47,762 bases of DNA from Pseudarthrobacter chlorophenolicus (GTDB taxonomy: Bacteria; Actinomycetota; Actinomycetes; Actinomycetales; Micrococcaceae): contig NZ_JZTW01000026.1 of assembly GCF_000962805.1 (NCBI RefSeq), positions 1-47,762 of the forward strand. Reading direction: 5' to 3'. Under the pieces are notes generated by a model. It was given only the letters and a program-made list of their open reading frames with translations. It was not told the origin of the DNA and did not search any database. Every line of letters starts with the position of its first letter. Position 1 is the stretch's first letter. A program made the translations under genes and the position numbers. Of the stretch, positions 24,551 to 32,597 are shown one piece after another.

Positions 24551-25222
24551 ATGAGGGCAGCAGGCCGTGACGGCGGAGCCCCCGTGAGCGGCCTGGTGGA
24601 CGGGATCCTCAGCGTCAGCCCGGCGCTCGCCTACACGCTGGTGGCCCTGCTTGTCTTCGCTGAGGACGCATTGTTCATCGGCTTCGTCATCCCCGGCGAG
24701 ACGGCCGCCGTGCTGGGCGGGGTGGTGGCCAGCCGCGGCGAAGTGCAGTTGGGCGTCATGATGGCCGTGGTGGTGCTGGCCGCCATCATCGGCGACAGTG
24801 TGGGATACGAGGTGGGCAAGCACATGGGCCCCAGGCTGCTGGAGAACCGGTTCCTGCTCCGGCACAGCGACAACCTCGCCAAGACCCAGGACTTCCTGCG
24901 GCGCCGCGGCGGGTCGGCGGTCTTCCTCGGCAGATTCGTGGCGCTGTTCCGGGCCCTGATGCCGGCCCTGGCCGGTGTCTCCGGCATGCACTACCCGCGC
25001 TTTTTGGCCTTCAACGCCGCGGGCGGACTCATCTGGGGTGCCGGCTTCGTGCTGCTCGGCTACCTGGCCGGCAACTCCTACGGCGCCGTAGCCAAGGCGG
25101 CGGGCGAGGACGTGACTGCCGCCGTCGTGGTCATTGGCCTCGCTGCCCTGGTGATCTGGCGGGTGCGGCGTGCCCGCAACAGGAAGCGGCAGCCGTCCGG
25201 GCCGCCGCCAGCCGAAAAGTGA
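24551..25222 (+). CDS. DedA-family membrane protein
   Basis: A 223-residue DedA/SNARE-associated-type membrane protein. Features include the early acidic segment LLVFAEDALFIGFVIPGE (about residues 34-51, conserved E and D), the GDSVGYEVGKHMG segment (about 86-98), and the FLGRFVALFRALMPALAGVSGM stretch (about 126-147) with the conserved arginines of the family. DedA proteins are implicated in lipid carrier (undecaprenyl phosphate) recycling and proton-dependent envelope homeostasis. ATG 24551 has GGAG upstream; a GTG at 24584 (giving VSGLVDG) also has GGAG and is a plausible alternative start. Ten bases separate it from the antiporter gene, so they are likely one operon. Confidence 0.88.
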   Translation: MRAAGRDGGAPVSGLVDGILSVSPALAYTLVALLVFAEDALFIGFVIPGETAAVLGGVVASRGEVQLGVMMAVVVLAAIIGDSVGYEVGKHMGPRLLENRFLLRHSDNLAKTQDFLRRRGGSAVFLGRFVALFRALMPALAGVSGMHYPRFLAFNAAGGLIWGAGFVLLGYLAGNSYGAVAKAAGEDVTAAVVVIGLAALVIWRVRRARNRKRQPSGPPPAEK

Positions 25223-25232
25223 GGCACCGCCG

Positions 25233-26453
25233 ATGCAGGAGCTGTCCATATCGCTGGTCCTGATCGCCTTCCTGGCGATCGCGGCACCCCTTGCGGCGCG
25301 CTCCCTGGAGCGGGTGGTGAAGATCCCGATCGTCGTCTTCGAAATCGTCCTCGGCATGGCACTTGGCCCCAGCGTCCTGGGGTGGATCCAGTCCACGGAC
25401 TTTACGGACACTTTGGCGGACTTCGGGCTGGCCATGCTCTTCTTCGTTGCCGGTAACGAAATCGACTTTGCCCTGATCCGGGGGCGGCCGGTGCTGCGTG
25501 CCAGTGGCGGCTGGCTGATCTCCCTGGCTGCCGGTGTAGGCGCAGGTTTCCTGCTGGCTCCCACGCCCACGTCGGCCATCATCATCGGCGTGGCCCTGAG
25601 CTCCACCGCGTTGGGCACCCTGCTGCCCATCCTGCGCGACGCCGGCGAGTCACGCTCCGCCGCGGGCGTGGCCGTGACCGCGTTGGGAGCCGCCGGCGAA
25701 TTCGGCCCGCTCATCGCCATCTCGCTGTTTTTCAGCGGGAGGCAGCTGGGCCCCGCCACGGCGGTGCTGCTCGGATTTGTGCTCCTCGCGGCCCTGGCGG
25801 TCTTCCTGGCTTCACGTGCCAGGCATACCCTGCTGCATTCCCAGGTCACCAGGACCCTCCACACCAGCGGACAGTTCGCGGTGCGGTCCATCATGTTCAT
25901 CCTCACGGTGCTGGTGGTGCTGAGCATGGTGCTGGGACTGGACATGCTGCTGGGGGCTTTCGCCGCCGGAGTCCTGTGGAAGGTTGCCATCGCCCGTGCG
26001 CCGGAACGGGACCGCACGGTGATCGAGGCGAAGATCGATGCCGTTGCGTTTGGTTTCCTGGTGCCGGTCTTCTTCATTGACACCGGTATCGACTACGAGC
26101 TGCACGCGCTCACTGACTCGCCGGCTGCCCTGGCCCTCGTTCCCCTGTTCCTGGTCCTGTTGCTGGTGATCCGGGGACTGCCGTCGCTGCTGGCCGTTCC
26201 CCCGCGGTCTTCCTCAGCAACCAAGCGGGCCATTATGCTCTTCGGCGCCACAGGCCTGCCGATAATCGTGGCGGTGACGTCCATCGGCAGGGACCATGAG
26301 CTGATTTCCAGTGCCGTTTCGGCGGCTTTGGTGGGCGCGGGCATGCTCTCGGTCCTCGTCTTTCCCCTTCTGGCGCTGCGACAATTGCCCCGCAAATCGA
26401 AGGGTTCCACAGCGGCGGAACACAGGGGGCACGGGCGGGTCCCTGAGCCTTGA
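25233..26453 (+). CDS. Cation:proton antiporter (CPA2/KefB-like)
   Basis: A 406-residue Na+/H+ or K+/H+ exchanger-fold membrane protein with about 12 hydrophobic segments. The N-terminus SISLVLIAFLAIAAPL, the VVFEIVLGMALGPSVLGW segment (about 33-50) and AMLFFVAGNEIDFALIRGRP (about 70-89) are typical of the CPA2 group; the paired-helix FGPL region follows TALGAAGE. There is no cytoplasmic TrkA-N domain, so it is shorter than KefB/KefC. GAGG lies upstream of ATG 25233 (MQELSISLV); the open frame to 25170 would overlap the DedA gene. Ion specificity cannot be deduced. Confidence 0.88.
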   Translation: MQELSISLVLIAFLAIAAPLAARSLERVVKIPIVVFEIVLGMALGPSVLGWIQSTDFTDTLADFGLAMLFFVAGNEIDFALIRGRPVLRASGGWLISLAAGVGAGFLLAPTPTSAIIIGVALSSTALGTLLPILRDAGESRSAAGVAVTALGAAGEFGPLIAISLFFSGRQLGPATAVLLGFVLLAALAVFLASRARHTLLHSQVTRTLHTSGQFAVRSIMFILTVLVVLSMVLGLDMLLGAFAAGVLWKVAIARAPERDRTVIEAKIDAVAFGFLVPVFFIDTGIDYELHALTDSPAALALVPLFLVLLLVIRGLPSLLAVPPRSSSATKRAIMLFGATGLPIIVAVTSIGRDHELISSAVSAALVGAGMLSVLVFPLLALRQLPRKSKGSTAAEHRGHGRVPEP

Positions 26454-26506
26454 CGGCGGTGGTGGCCGGGCGTATACCGAAATGGTCAGCGCGCTGGCCC
26501 CCGCTG

Positions 26507-26522
26507 GGCCCCGTATGGGGCC
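26507..26522 (+). repeat. Short GC inverted repeat ahead of the BBE-like oxidase
   Basis: GGCCCC (26507-26512) and GGGGCC (26517-26522) are separated by GTAT, in the 106-bp gap between the antiporter and the oxidase. It could be a weak terminator or part of a leader; short and GC-only, so chance is possible. Confidence 0.25.
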
Positions 26523-26559
26523 GGCTGCCCCCTGGTCTTGGTACACATCTGGAGTTGTC

Positions 26560-28059
26560 ATGGGTAGCGATCGTTTCGACGTGCTCCGCGAACAGGTCCG
26601 CGGTCAGGTCCTCGAAGAGGGGGACGCCGGTTACGAGGAAGCGCGGCACGTCTACAACGGCATGATCGACCGCAGGCCGGCCGCGGTACTGCAGGTCTCC
26701 CAGGCGGCAGACGTCATGGCCGCCGTGCGCTTCGCCCGCGGCCTCGGCATTGACGTCGCGGTGCGCGGAGGCGGGCACAGCGCCCCAGGATTCGGAACGG
26801 TCGACGACGGCCTGGTCCTGGATTTCTCGGCGCGCCGCGGCGTGCGGGTCGACCCGGCGGCAAGGACAGCCCGGGTCGAAGCCGGTGCCACCTGGGCAGA
26901 CTACAACCACGCCACGCACGCCTTCGGGCTGGCCAGTACGGGCGGCATCGTCGGCACCACAGGGGTCAGTGGACTGACCCTGGGCGGCGGCATCGGCTAC
27001 CTCGCCCGCAAGTACGGCCTGTCCTGCGACAACCTCATCGGGGCCGACGTCGTGCTGGCGGACGGTTCGTTCCTGACAGCCAGCGACGCCGAGAACGTCG
27101 ACCTGTTCTGGGCCTTGCGCGGCGGCAGCGGCAACTTCGGCGTGGTCACCTCCCTTGAGTTCCGGCTGCACCCTGTGGACATGGTCCATGTGGGCATCAT
27201 CTTCTTTGATGCGTCCACCGGTGCCAGTGTGGGGGCCGCCTACCGCGACTGGATTGCAGCCGAACCCGAGGAAATGGGCGCGTTCCTGGCCTTCCATCAG
27301 GGGCCGCCGGTCCCGTTCCTGCCCGAGGAATGGCACGGACGGCCCGTTGCCGTCATTGTGGGCATGTGGACCGGCGATACCGACGCGGGGCCGGCCCATT
27401 GGCAGCCAATGCTGGATGCAGGAGAGCCCTTGGGCAGCTTCTTCGCGCCGATGCCCTACCCCGCACTCAACATGATGTTTGACGGACTGAATGTTCCCGG
27501 ACTCCAGGGCTACTGGAAAGCCGACTTCCTGCGCACCCTCAGCGATGATGCGCTGCGCGTCGCGGTCGAAAATTCGCCCGGCATTCCGAGCATCCACACA
27601 GCCAACCACTTCTACCCCATAGACGGGGCTGTGCAGCGGGTGGCACCCGAAGCCACGGCCTTCGCGTACAGGAACGTCAATTTTGCCCCGGTGATCGCGG
27701 CACAGTGGCCTGATGCCTCCGAGAACGAGGGGAACATCGCGTGGGTCCGCGGCTACTGGAACGCCTTGCATGAGTTCTCCGAACCTGGCGGCTACCTCAA
27801 CTTCCAGGACTCGGACGACCAATCGCGCATCGAGGAGACGCTGGGTTCGAACTACGCGCGGCTTGCCGAACTCAAGGCCAAGTACGATCCCGATAACTTC
27901 TTCCACATCAACCAGAACATCGTGCCGGCACCGGCCCGGGGCGCCGCTGCTGGAGCCCCTGCGGCCCAAGCACCGGCATCCCTGCAGCGGGAGGCAGCTG
28001 ACCTGCAGCCCGGGGCAGGCTCCGACGCTGCACCTCCGGAAACCACTTCGGCATCCTGA
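26560..28059 (+). CDS. FAD-binding BBE-like oxidoreductase
   Basis: A 499-residue PCMH FAD flavoprotein of the berberine-bridge-enzyme/GOOX group, likely an oxidase or dehydrogenase of a sugar, alcohol or secondary metabolite. The flavin-linking histidine appears in VRGGGHSAPG (about residues 62-71), and the FAD-binding loop is GTTGVSGLTLGGGIGYLARKYGL (about 134-156). In this loop the position that holds the second (6-S-cysteinyl) link in bicovalent members has no Cys, so attachment is probably only via His. The BBE domain ends YDPDNFFHINQNIVP; after that a 45-residue Ala/Pro/Gln tail is unusual. GGAG precedes ATG 26560; longer readings upstream are rejected. Confidence 0.88.
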   Translation: MGSDRFDVLREQVRGQVLEEGDAGYEEARHVYNGMIDRRPAAVLQVSQAADVMAAVRFARGLGIDVAVRGGGHSAPGFGTVDDGLVLDFSARRGVRVDPAARTARVEAGATWADYNHATHAFGLASTGGIVGTTGVSGLTLGGGIGYLARKYGLSCDNLIGADVVLADGSFLTASDAENVDLFWALRGGSGNFGVVTSLEFRLHPVDMVHVGIIFFDASTGASVGAAYRDWIAAEPEEMGAFLAFHQGPPVPFLPEEWHGRPVAVIVGMWTGDTDAGPAHWQPMLDAGEPLGSFFAPMPYPALNMMFDGLNVPGLQGYWKADFLRTLSDDALRVAVENSPGIPSIHTANHFYPIDGAVQRVAPEATAFAYRNVNFAPVIAAQWPDASENEGNIAWVRGYWNALHEFSEPGGYLNFQDSDDQSRIEETLGSNYARLAELKAKYDPDNFFHINQNIVPAPARGAAAGAPAAQAPASLQREAADLQPGAGSDAAPPETTSAS

Positions 28060-28376
28060 ACACCTGGAAGGCCGTTGCCACCGGCCCGGGTCCGGGGTGC
28101 GTCCTCGGCCGGGTGGGAACCAGGCCCGCCGTGCCGCCACGGTGGCGGGGCGGGCCTGCCTGCGTGGCGCGGATGCCGCCGTCGTGCGCTGTTTTGTTGC
28201 CGCGGGCAAATAGCGGGCGCCGGGCTATGGACTCTTCGGCAGGCCGCAATCAGACTTGCTACAACAGTTGGCCAGCGGATGGGCAGTTACGGGCACAATT
28301 GATCGGCCGGGAACGGGCAGCTGCATTATTGGCGCGTTATCCGAGGCGGGTTCCGAACCCGTGAAAGGACCTGATC
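28060..28376. other. Intergenic region between BBE-like oxidase and flotillin
   Basis: A 317-bp gap. The first part holds the strong hairpin at 28121-28158. The second part, 28230-28376, is less GC-rich and should contain the flotillin promoter, but I cannot single out a reliable -35/-10 pair. No gene seen. Confidence 0.5.
28121..28158 (+). terminator. Two-tier GC hairpin behind the BBE-like oxidase
   Basis: Outer stem CAGGCCCGCC (28121-28130) / GGCGGGCCTG (28149-28158), 10 bp perfect, with an inner 6-bp stem CCGCCA (28134-28139) / TGGCGG (28143-28148) and a 3-nt loop. Located 62 bases after the stop at 28059; no U-tract. Confidence 0.6.
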
Positions 28377-29819
28377 ATGCCGGACTTCTCACCATTCTTC
28401 CCGCTCATTGCGATCATCCTGGGAGTACTTTTTGCCGTTGGCTTCATGTGGGTAGCCACGAAACTGATGTGGAAAGTGGCAGAACCCAACGAGGCACTGA
28501 TCATTTCCGGGCTGACCCGGGGCACCCTGGATACCCGTGCCGGCATGGACTTCAAGATCGTGACGGGCAAGGGGGCGCTGGTACTTCCCGGGCTGCAGAC
28601 TGTGCGCCCGCTCTCACTCACCCTGAACGAAACCGAACTCAAAGTTTCCTGCGTCACCTCGCAGGGCATCCAGGTAGTGGTGGAAGGCGTGGTCATTTAC
28701 AAGATCGGGGATGCACCGCCGTTTATTGCCAATGCCGCCCGCCGGTTCCTCGGCCAGCAGCCCAAGATGGAAAGCCAGGTCTATAACGTTTTCGAGGGCC
28801 ATCTCCGCTCCATCATTGGCAGCATGACGGTCGAGGAAATCATCCGGGAACGGGACAAGCTCGCCTCGCAGGTCCGCAGCGCCAGCGGTGTGGAAATGGA
28901 GAAACTCGGCCTCGTAGTGGATTCGCTGCAGATCAAGGACCTGCAGGATCCCACGGGGTACATCCAGAACATCGCGAAGCCGCACATTGCCCAGGTGAAG
29001 ATGGAAGCCCGGATCGCCGAGGCCACCCGCAACCGGGAGGCGGCCGAAAAGGAAGCCGAAGCGGCAGCCCTCATCGCCGACGCCCAAAGCGTTTCCGCCA
29101 TCCGGCAGTCGGTGGCGCAGGCCAACGCGGAACGTGCCCGGGCCAACGCCGCCCAGGCCGGTCCGTTGGCGGAAGCCACGGCACGCCAGCAGGTGGTGGT
29201 CCAGGAAACCGAAGTCGCCAAACTCGAGGCGGACCGTGAGGAACAAAAGCTCCAGACAACCATCCGCAAACCCGCGGACGCCAAGGCCTACGCCAAGCGC
29301 ACCGATGCAGAGGGCCAAAAAGCCGCGGACATCAGCGCCGCAGAAGCTTTGGCGCGGCGCACCGAACTCGAAGCCCAGGCCAACGCCCGCCGGACGGAAG
29401 TGACGGCACAGGCCAACGCCACCGCAGCGGCTGCCGCCGCGGGCGCCACCAAGGTGACCGGTGAGGCCGAGGCGGCGGCAACCAAGGCCAAGGGCGACGC
29501 TGCCGCCTCCGCCATCAAGGCCAAGGCCCTGGCCGAGGCGGACGGCATCAAGGCGCGTGCCGAAGCTTTGGCCAGCAACCAGGATGCGGTGATTTCCCAG
29601 CAGCTGGCCGAAAACATGCCCGCCATCATCGCAGCAGCCGCCGAACCCTTCTCGCACGTGGGCCAAATGACAGTCCTGAACGGTGGCGAGGGCGTCAACA
29701 AGATGCTGGGCGGGATCCTCGCCCAGGCCGGCGACTACCTGCCGGCATTGCGCACCGCGCTCCGCAACGGCAAGGACGCCAAGGACGCCACGCGGACACC
29801 AACGGCTCCCGGCGCCTAG
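28377..29819 (+). CDS. Flotillin-family SPFH protein
   Basis: A 480-residue flotillin/FloA-type protein. One N-terminal membrane segment (about residues 8-28) is followed by the SPFH/PHB domain (VAEPNEALIISGLTRG at about 34-49, on through VSGVEMEKLGLVVDSLQIKDL-like sequence near 170-190), then a long coiled coil rich in Ala, Glu and Lys (about 210-420), and a C-terminal region with PAIIAAAAEPFSHVGQM. Flotillins scaffold membrane microdomains at the cytoplasmic face. AAAGGA lies before ATG 28377. The downstream 80-residue NfeD-like gene starts 7 bases after the stop; SPFH-NfeD pairs are widely conserved. Confidence 0.93.
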   Translation: MPDFSPFFPLIAIILGVLFAVGFMWVATKLMWKVAEPNEALIISGLTRGTLDTRAGMDFKIVTGKGALVLPGLQTVRPLSLTLNETELKVSCVTSQGIQVVVEGVVIYKIGDAPPFIANAARRFLGQQPKMESQVYNVFEGHLRSIIGSMTVEEIIRERDKLASQVRSASGVEMEKLGLVVDSLQIKDLQDPTGYIQNIAKPHIAQVKMEARIAEATRNREAAEKEAEAAALIADAQSVSAIRQSVAQANAERARANAAQAGPLAEATARQQVVVQETEVAKLEADREEQKLQTTIRKPADAKAYAKRTDAEGQKAADISAAEALARRTELEAQANARRTEVTAQANATAAAAAAGATKVTGEAEAAATKAKGDAAASAIKAKALAEADGIKARAEALASNQDAVISQQLAENMPAIIAAAAEPFSHVGQMTVLNGGEGVNKMLGGILAQAGDYLPALRTALRNGKDAKDATRTPTAPGA

Positions 29820-29826
29820 GACGGCC

Positions 29827-30069
29827 ATGCACAGGAATGCCGACCGCAGCCTGACAGGCAAGATTGCACGGGTAACGGGACGGATCGGGCCCGGCACCAT
29901 CGGCGAGGTCATGTTGCCCTACCTCGGCGGGACCATGGCCTTCCATGCCCACCCCTTCGACAAGGCCAGCGGATTCGCAGTGGGCGAGGAAGTGCTGGTG
30001 ATCTACTTTGAACCGCCCCAAACGGTGTACGTCGAGGAACTCCCGGACGTGCTCCGGCACGCGGAGTAA
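29827..30069 (+). CDS. Short NfeD-like OB-fold protein, flotillin partner
   Basis: An 80-residue soluble protein that looks like the C-terminal OB-fold of NfeD proteins without the membrane segments: LTGKIARVTGRIGPGTIGEV (about residues 9-28), then FAVGEEVLVIYFEPPQTVYVEEL. No signal peptide or hydrophobic helix. The Shine-Dalgarno TAGGA overlaps the flotillin stop codon, so translation is probably coupled. Sequence is short, so family assignment rests on the pattern plus the neighbouring flotillin. Confidence 0.75.
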   Translation: MHRNADRSLTGKIARVTGRIGPGTIGEVMLPYLGGTMAFHAHPFDKASGFAVGEEVLVIYFEPPQTVYVEELPDVLRHAE

Positions 30070-30099
30070 CCCACCCGGCATCCGATAGAATCTCCTGTC

Positions 30100-30117
30100 G
30101 GCGAGCCTCCGCTCGCC
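30100..30117 (+). terminator. Hairpin behind the flotillin/NfeD genes
   Basis: Perfect 7-bp stem GGCGAGC (30100-30106) / GCTCGCC (30111-30117), loop CTCC, followed a few bases on by a short T run (GGATTTTCC). Located 31 bases after the NfeD-like stop at 30069. Confidence 0.55.
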
Positions 30118-30171
30118 CCGGATTTTCCCTGCGCACGGCGCGGGACTGAAGAAGTACACAGAGGGGACGCA

Positions 30172-32241
30172 ATGAGGCATGCCTCCGCGGTCAAGCGCGC
30201 CAACAACGGAACCGGGCACACCCCGCGGCTCGACATCCAGGGGCTCCGCGCGCTGGCCGTCGGCCTCGTAGTCATCTACCACCTCCGGCCCGAAGCCCTG
30301 GCGGGCGGGTTCATCGGAGTAGACGTCTTCTTCGTCATCTCAGGCTTCCTGATCATTGGCTCCCTTGCACGGGAAGCTGCCAAGCACTCGTCGATCTCCG
30401 TCCCCGCCTTCTATGCCAGGCGGATCCGCAGGCTTTTTCCGGCGTCTGCAGCCGTCCTGGTGACGGTCCTGCTGGGCACCGTGCTGCTGCTTCCGCAGAG
30501 CCGCTGGCAGGGCATCTCGGCCGATGTGCTTTTTTCGCTCCTACAAGTCCAGAACTGGCATCAGGCGTTGTCCGCGGTGTCCTACGCGGGAGCCACCGGG
30601 GAAGTCTCACCGCTGCAACACTTCTGGTCCCTCGCCGTCGAGGAGCAGTTCTACCTGGTGATCCCGTTCTTCTTCCTGGGCCTTGTGCTTGCCGCCCGCC
30701 GGATGAACCGGGCGCCAGACAGGTTTATCGTCCCCGCACTGTCTGCGGTGGCACTGGCCTCCTTTGCCTACAGCGTCTACCTCAGCAACCACGAACACAC
30801 CCTGGCCTACTTCGTGACAGGCACCCGCGTGTGGGAGTTGGCTGTCGGCGGGCTGGCGGCCCTGGTCCCGACCATGGGCATCCTCACAGGGCGCCGCGCC
30901 GCCCTTGCCGGCTGGGTGGGCGTCGCCGCCGTCGTCATCCCCGTCTTCTTCCTGACCACCGATATGCCGTTCCCCGGCAGCATCGCCGCCATACCCGTAC
31001 TCGGCACGGCGCTGCTCCTGAGGTCCGGCAGTGCGGCGGCAGCCGTTCCGTGGTCAGCGTCCAGGGTGCTCAGCCTCCGGCCGCTGACCTTCATCGGCGA
31101 CGTGTCCTACTCGCTCTATTTGTGGCACTGGCCAGTCATCGTGTTCGCCGTCGCCCTGCTGGGCCGCGCGCCACGGATCCGGGAGGCCATCCTTTTGGCC
31201 GTGCTGAGCCTTGCGCTGGCTGCCGCATCCTACTACTGGGTGGAGCAGCGCTTCCGGCACCCTTCCAGCCGGAACACCGGGTGGGGCGGCCACCGGAAGG
31301 TGTATGTCCTTGCCATGTGCAGCGCTGTGCTGGTGACCGTGGCGGCGTGGGCACCGTGGCAGGTGGTAGAGGTCAAGCGGGCCCAACTGTCCACTGCACT
31401 GTCGGACCGGGACTACCCCGGCGCCCAGGCGTGGTCCGAGCGTCCCGCCGCCGTACCCGCGGGCCTGCCCGTCCGCCCGGATCCGTCCGTGGCGATGCAG
31501 GACGTTCCGGCCACGAGTGCCGGCGCGTGCGGTGTCTACGATCCTGCCTCCGTGCCTGATACTGACTGCTGGTTCGGGTCACAGGACCAGGAGGCCCCGG
31601 TGGTGGTTGTGGTGGGCGATTCGCACGCCGGCCAGTTCGTGGATCCGCTCGTTGCGGTGTCGAAGAAGATTCCGCTCCGGATCCATGCGATGGTGCGCAA
31701 CGGATGCCCGTTCGCGCTGACTCCGCCCCGCTCCGCGGACACCGTGTATGCCAATTGCTCGGCGCAGAACGCCGTAACGGCGGAGAAGATTATCGCGCAG
31801 AAGCCGGATCTGGTCCTGGTGGCGGGGATGCGCGAGGACGGCTACCGCAAGGCGCTCGGCTGGCACTGGGCTCCGGAGTCCCCGCTGGTTGACGGGTACG
31901 TCCAGTCCCTGTCACGGCTGCGCGGGGCAGGCCTGCGCGTCGCCGTGATCGCCGATCCGCCGTACCCCGGCGGAAATCCAGTGGAATGCCTGCAGAAGCG
32001 CAGCAAACAGGATCAATGCGCAACGGCCGCCGCAGAGGCCCTCGCCGGAACGGACACCCTGGTGGCCGCCGCCGGCAAAGTTCCCGGGGTTGAAACCATC
32101 GACCTGTCCCGCCATTTCTGCCGCGACGGCGTCTGCCCGGTGGTTATCGGCAACGTCCTTGTCTACCGCGACAACCACATGACGAACACGTTCGCGAAGT
32201 CGCTGGCCCCGGACCTCGCCGTTGCACTGCGCCTGGGCTAA
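30172..32241 (+). CDS. Acyltransferase-3 / SGNH fusion (OafA-type O-acyltransferase)
   Basis: A 689-residue membrane protein. Residues about 18-375 are an acyltransferase-3 domain with roughly ten membrane segments: LDIQGLRALAVGLVVIYHL (about 20-38), FFVISGFLI and WSLAVEEQFYLVIP (about 148-161). The C-terminal SGNH domain has the GDSH motif in VVVVGDSHAGQF (about 477-488) and a DNHMT motif near the end as the catalytic Asp/His region. This two-domain type transfers acyl (commonly acetyl) groups to cell-surface polysaccharides or peptidoglycan. GAGGGG precedes ATG 30172. The C-terminal end runs to TAA 32239-32241. Confidence 0.9.
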   Translation: MRHASAVKRANNGTGHTPRLDIQGLRALAVGLVVIYHLRPEALAGGFIGVDVFFVISGFLIIGSLAREAAKHSSISVPAFYARRIRRLFPASAAVLVTVLLGTVLLLPQSRWQGISADVLFSLLQVQNWHQALSAVSYAGATGEVSPLQHFWSLAVEEQFYLVIPFFFLGLVLAARRMNRAPDRFIVPALSAVALASFAYSVYLSNHEHTLAYFVTGTRVWELAVGGLAALVPTMGILTGRRAALAGWVGVAAVVIPVFFLTTDMPFPGSIAAIPVLGTALLLRSGSAAAAVPWSASRVLSLRPLTFIGDVSYSLYLWHWPVIVFAVALLGRAPRIREAILLAVLSLALAAASYYWVEQRFRHPSSRNTGWGGHRKVYVLAMCSAVLVTVAAWAPWQVVEVKRAQLSTALSDRDYPGAQAWSERPAAVPAGLPVRPDPSVAMQDVPATSAGACGVYDPASVPDTDCWFGSQDQEAPVVVVVGDSHAGQFVDPLVAVSKKIPLRIHAMVRNGCPFALTPPRSADTVYANCSAQNAVTAEKIIAQKPDLVLVAGMREDGYRKALGWHWAPESPLVDGYVQSLSRLRGAGLRVAVIADPPYPGGNPVECLQKRSKQDQCATAAAEALAGTDTLVAAAGKVPGVETIDLSRHFCRDGVCPVVIGNVLVYRDNHMTNTFAKSLAPDLAVALRLG

Positions 32242-32392
32242 GGCCCGGAAGCCGGCAGGCCAGTCCCCCTGGTCGCCTTCATCGACGATGGTTGCGCCCA
32301 GCCACGTCTGGACGTCATCGGGACCGTCCGGAGGGAATACTCCTCGCGAACCCGACTCCTTCCCCAGCCCGCGTCTTTGGTTTCCCGGTAGT
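32242..32392 (-). pseudogene. Possible decayed coding remnant, unidentified
   Basis: On the minus strand two frames show protein-like stretches in order. FDDAHYRETKDAGWG is upstream in one frame; VFPPDGPDDVQTWLGATIVD, continuing EGDQGDWPAGFRALA, is in another. Third positions are mostly G or C, as in genes here. No start codon or complete frame is present. It reads like a frameshifted fragment of a lost gene, but I cannot name the family and composition alone may mislead. Confidence 0.25.
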
Positions 32393-32422
32393 GGGCGTCA
32401 TCAAAAAAATAATTTCGTGATC

Positions 32423-32432
32423 TGTGATCACA
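32423..32432. promoter_or_regulatory. Palindrome TGTGATCACA, possible GntR-type operator
   Basis: Perfect 10-bp palindrome; flanks extend it to ATnTGTGATCACAnAT. It ends five bases before a candidate -35 box. The arms match half-sites of GntR/FadR-type regulators but have no 6-bp spacer, so it is not a CRP site. Confidence 0.4.
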
Positions 32433-32436
32433 TATC

Positions 32437-32465
32437 TAGACAGCGCTTGATTTGCTTACTAAAGT
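32437..32465 (+). promoter_or_regulatory. Candidate sigma-70-like promoter of the amino-acid ABC operon
   Basis: TAGACA (32437-32442), 17-bp spacer, TAAAGT (32460-32465), in the AT-rich stretch upstream of the ATPase gene at 32598. Confidence 0.4.
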
Positions 32466-32597
32466 GACGTGCAGCACATGGCGCGAATCACCCCGCAGCC
32501 GGTGCCGGCATCAAGCAATCCCGCATCTCCTCCGCGTCACAGCCAACGCTGTACGCGCCCCCAGGGCGGATGCGTCCGCTAGCAAAAGGAAGAAACA

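Larger units (their letters stand above)
32242..32597. other. Intergenic region ahead of the amino-acid transporter
   Basis: A 356-bp gap. The first 150 bases read as a decayed minus-strand coding remnant (separate entry). From about 32400 the DNA becomes AT-rich, carries the palindrome at 32423-32432 and a good sigma-70-like promoter at 32437-32465, then about 115 bases of leader to the ATPase start at 32598. Confidence 0.5.

Noticed and set aside
26233..28209. 658-codon open frame on the minus strand
   Set aside because: It lies opposite the BBE-like oxidase and shows no domain pattern; high GC content keeps the antisense frame open.
28614..29912. 432-codon open frame on the minus strand opposite flotillin
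   Set aside because: Low-complexity Gly/Leu/His-rich text caused by the Ala/Glu codons of the flotillin coiled coil on the other strand.
32423..32432. CRP-type site reading of TGTGATCACA
   Set aside because: CRP sites need a 6-bp spacer between TGTGA and TCACA; here the half-sites are directly joined.
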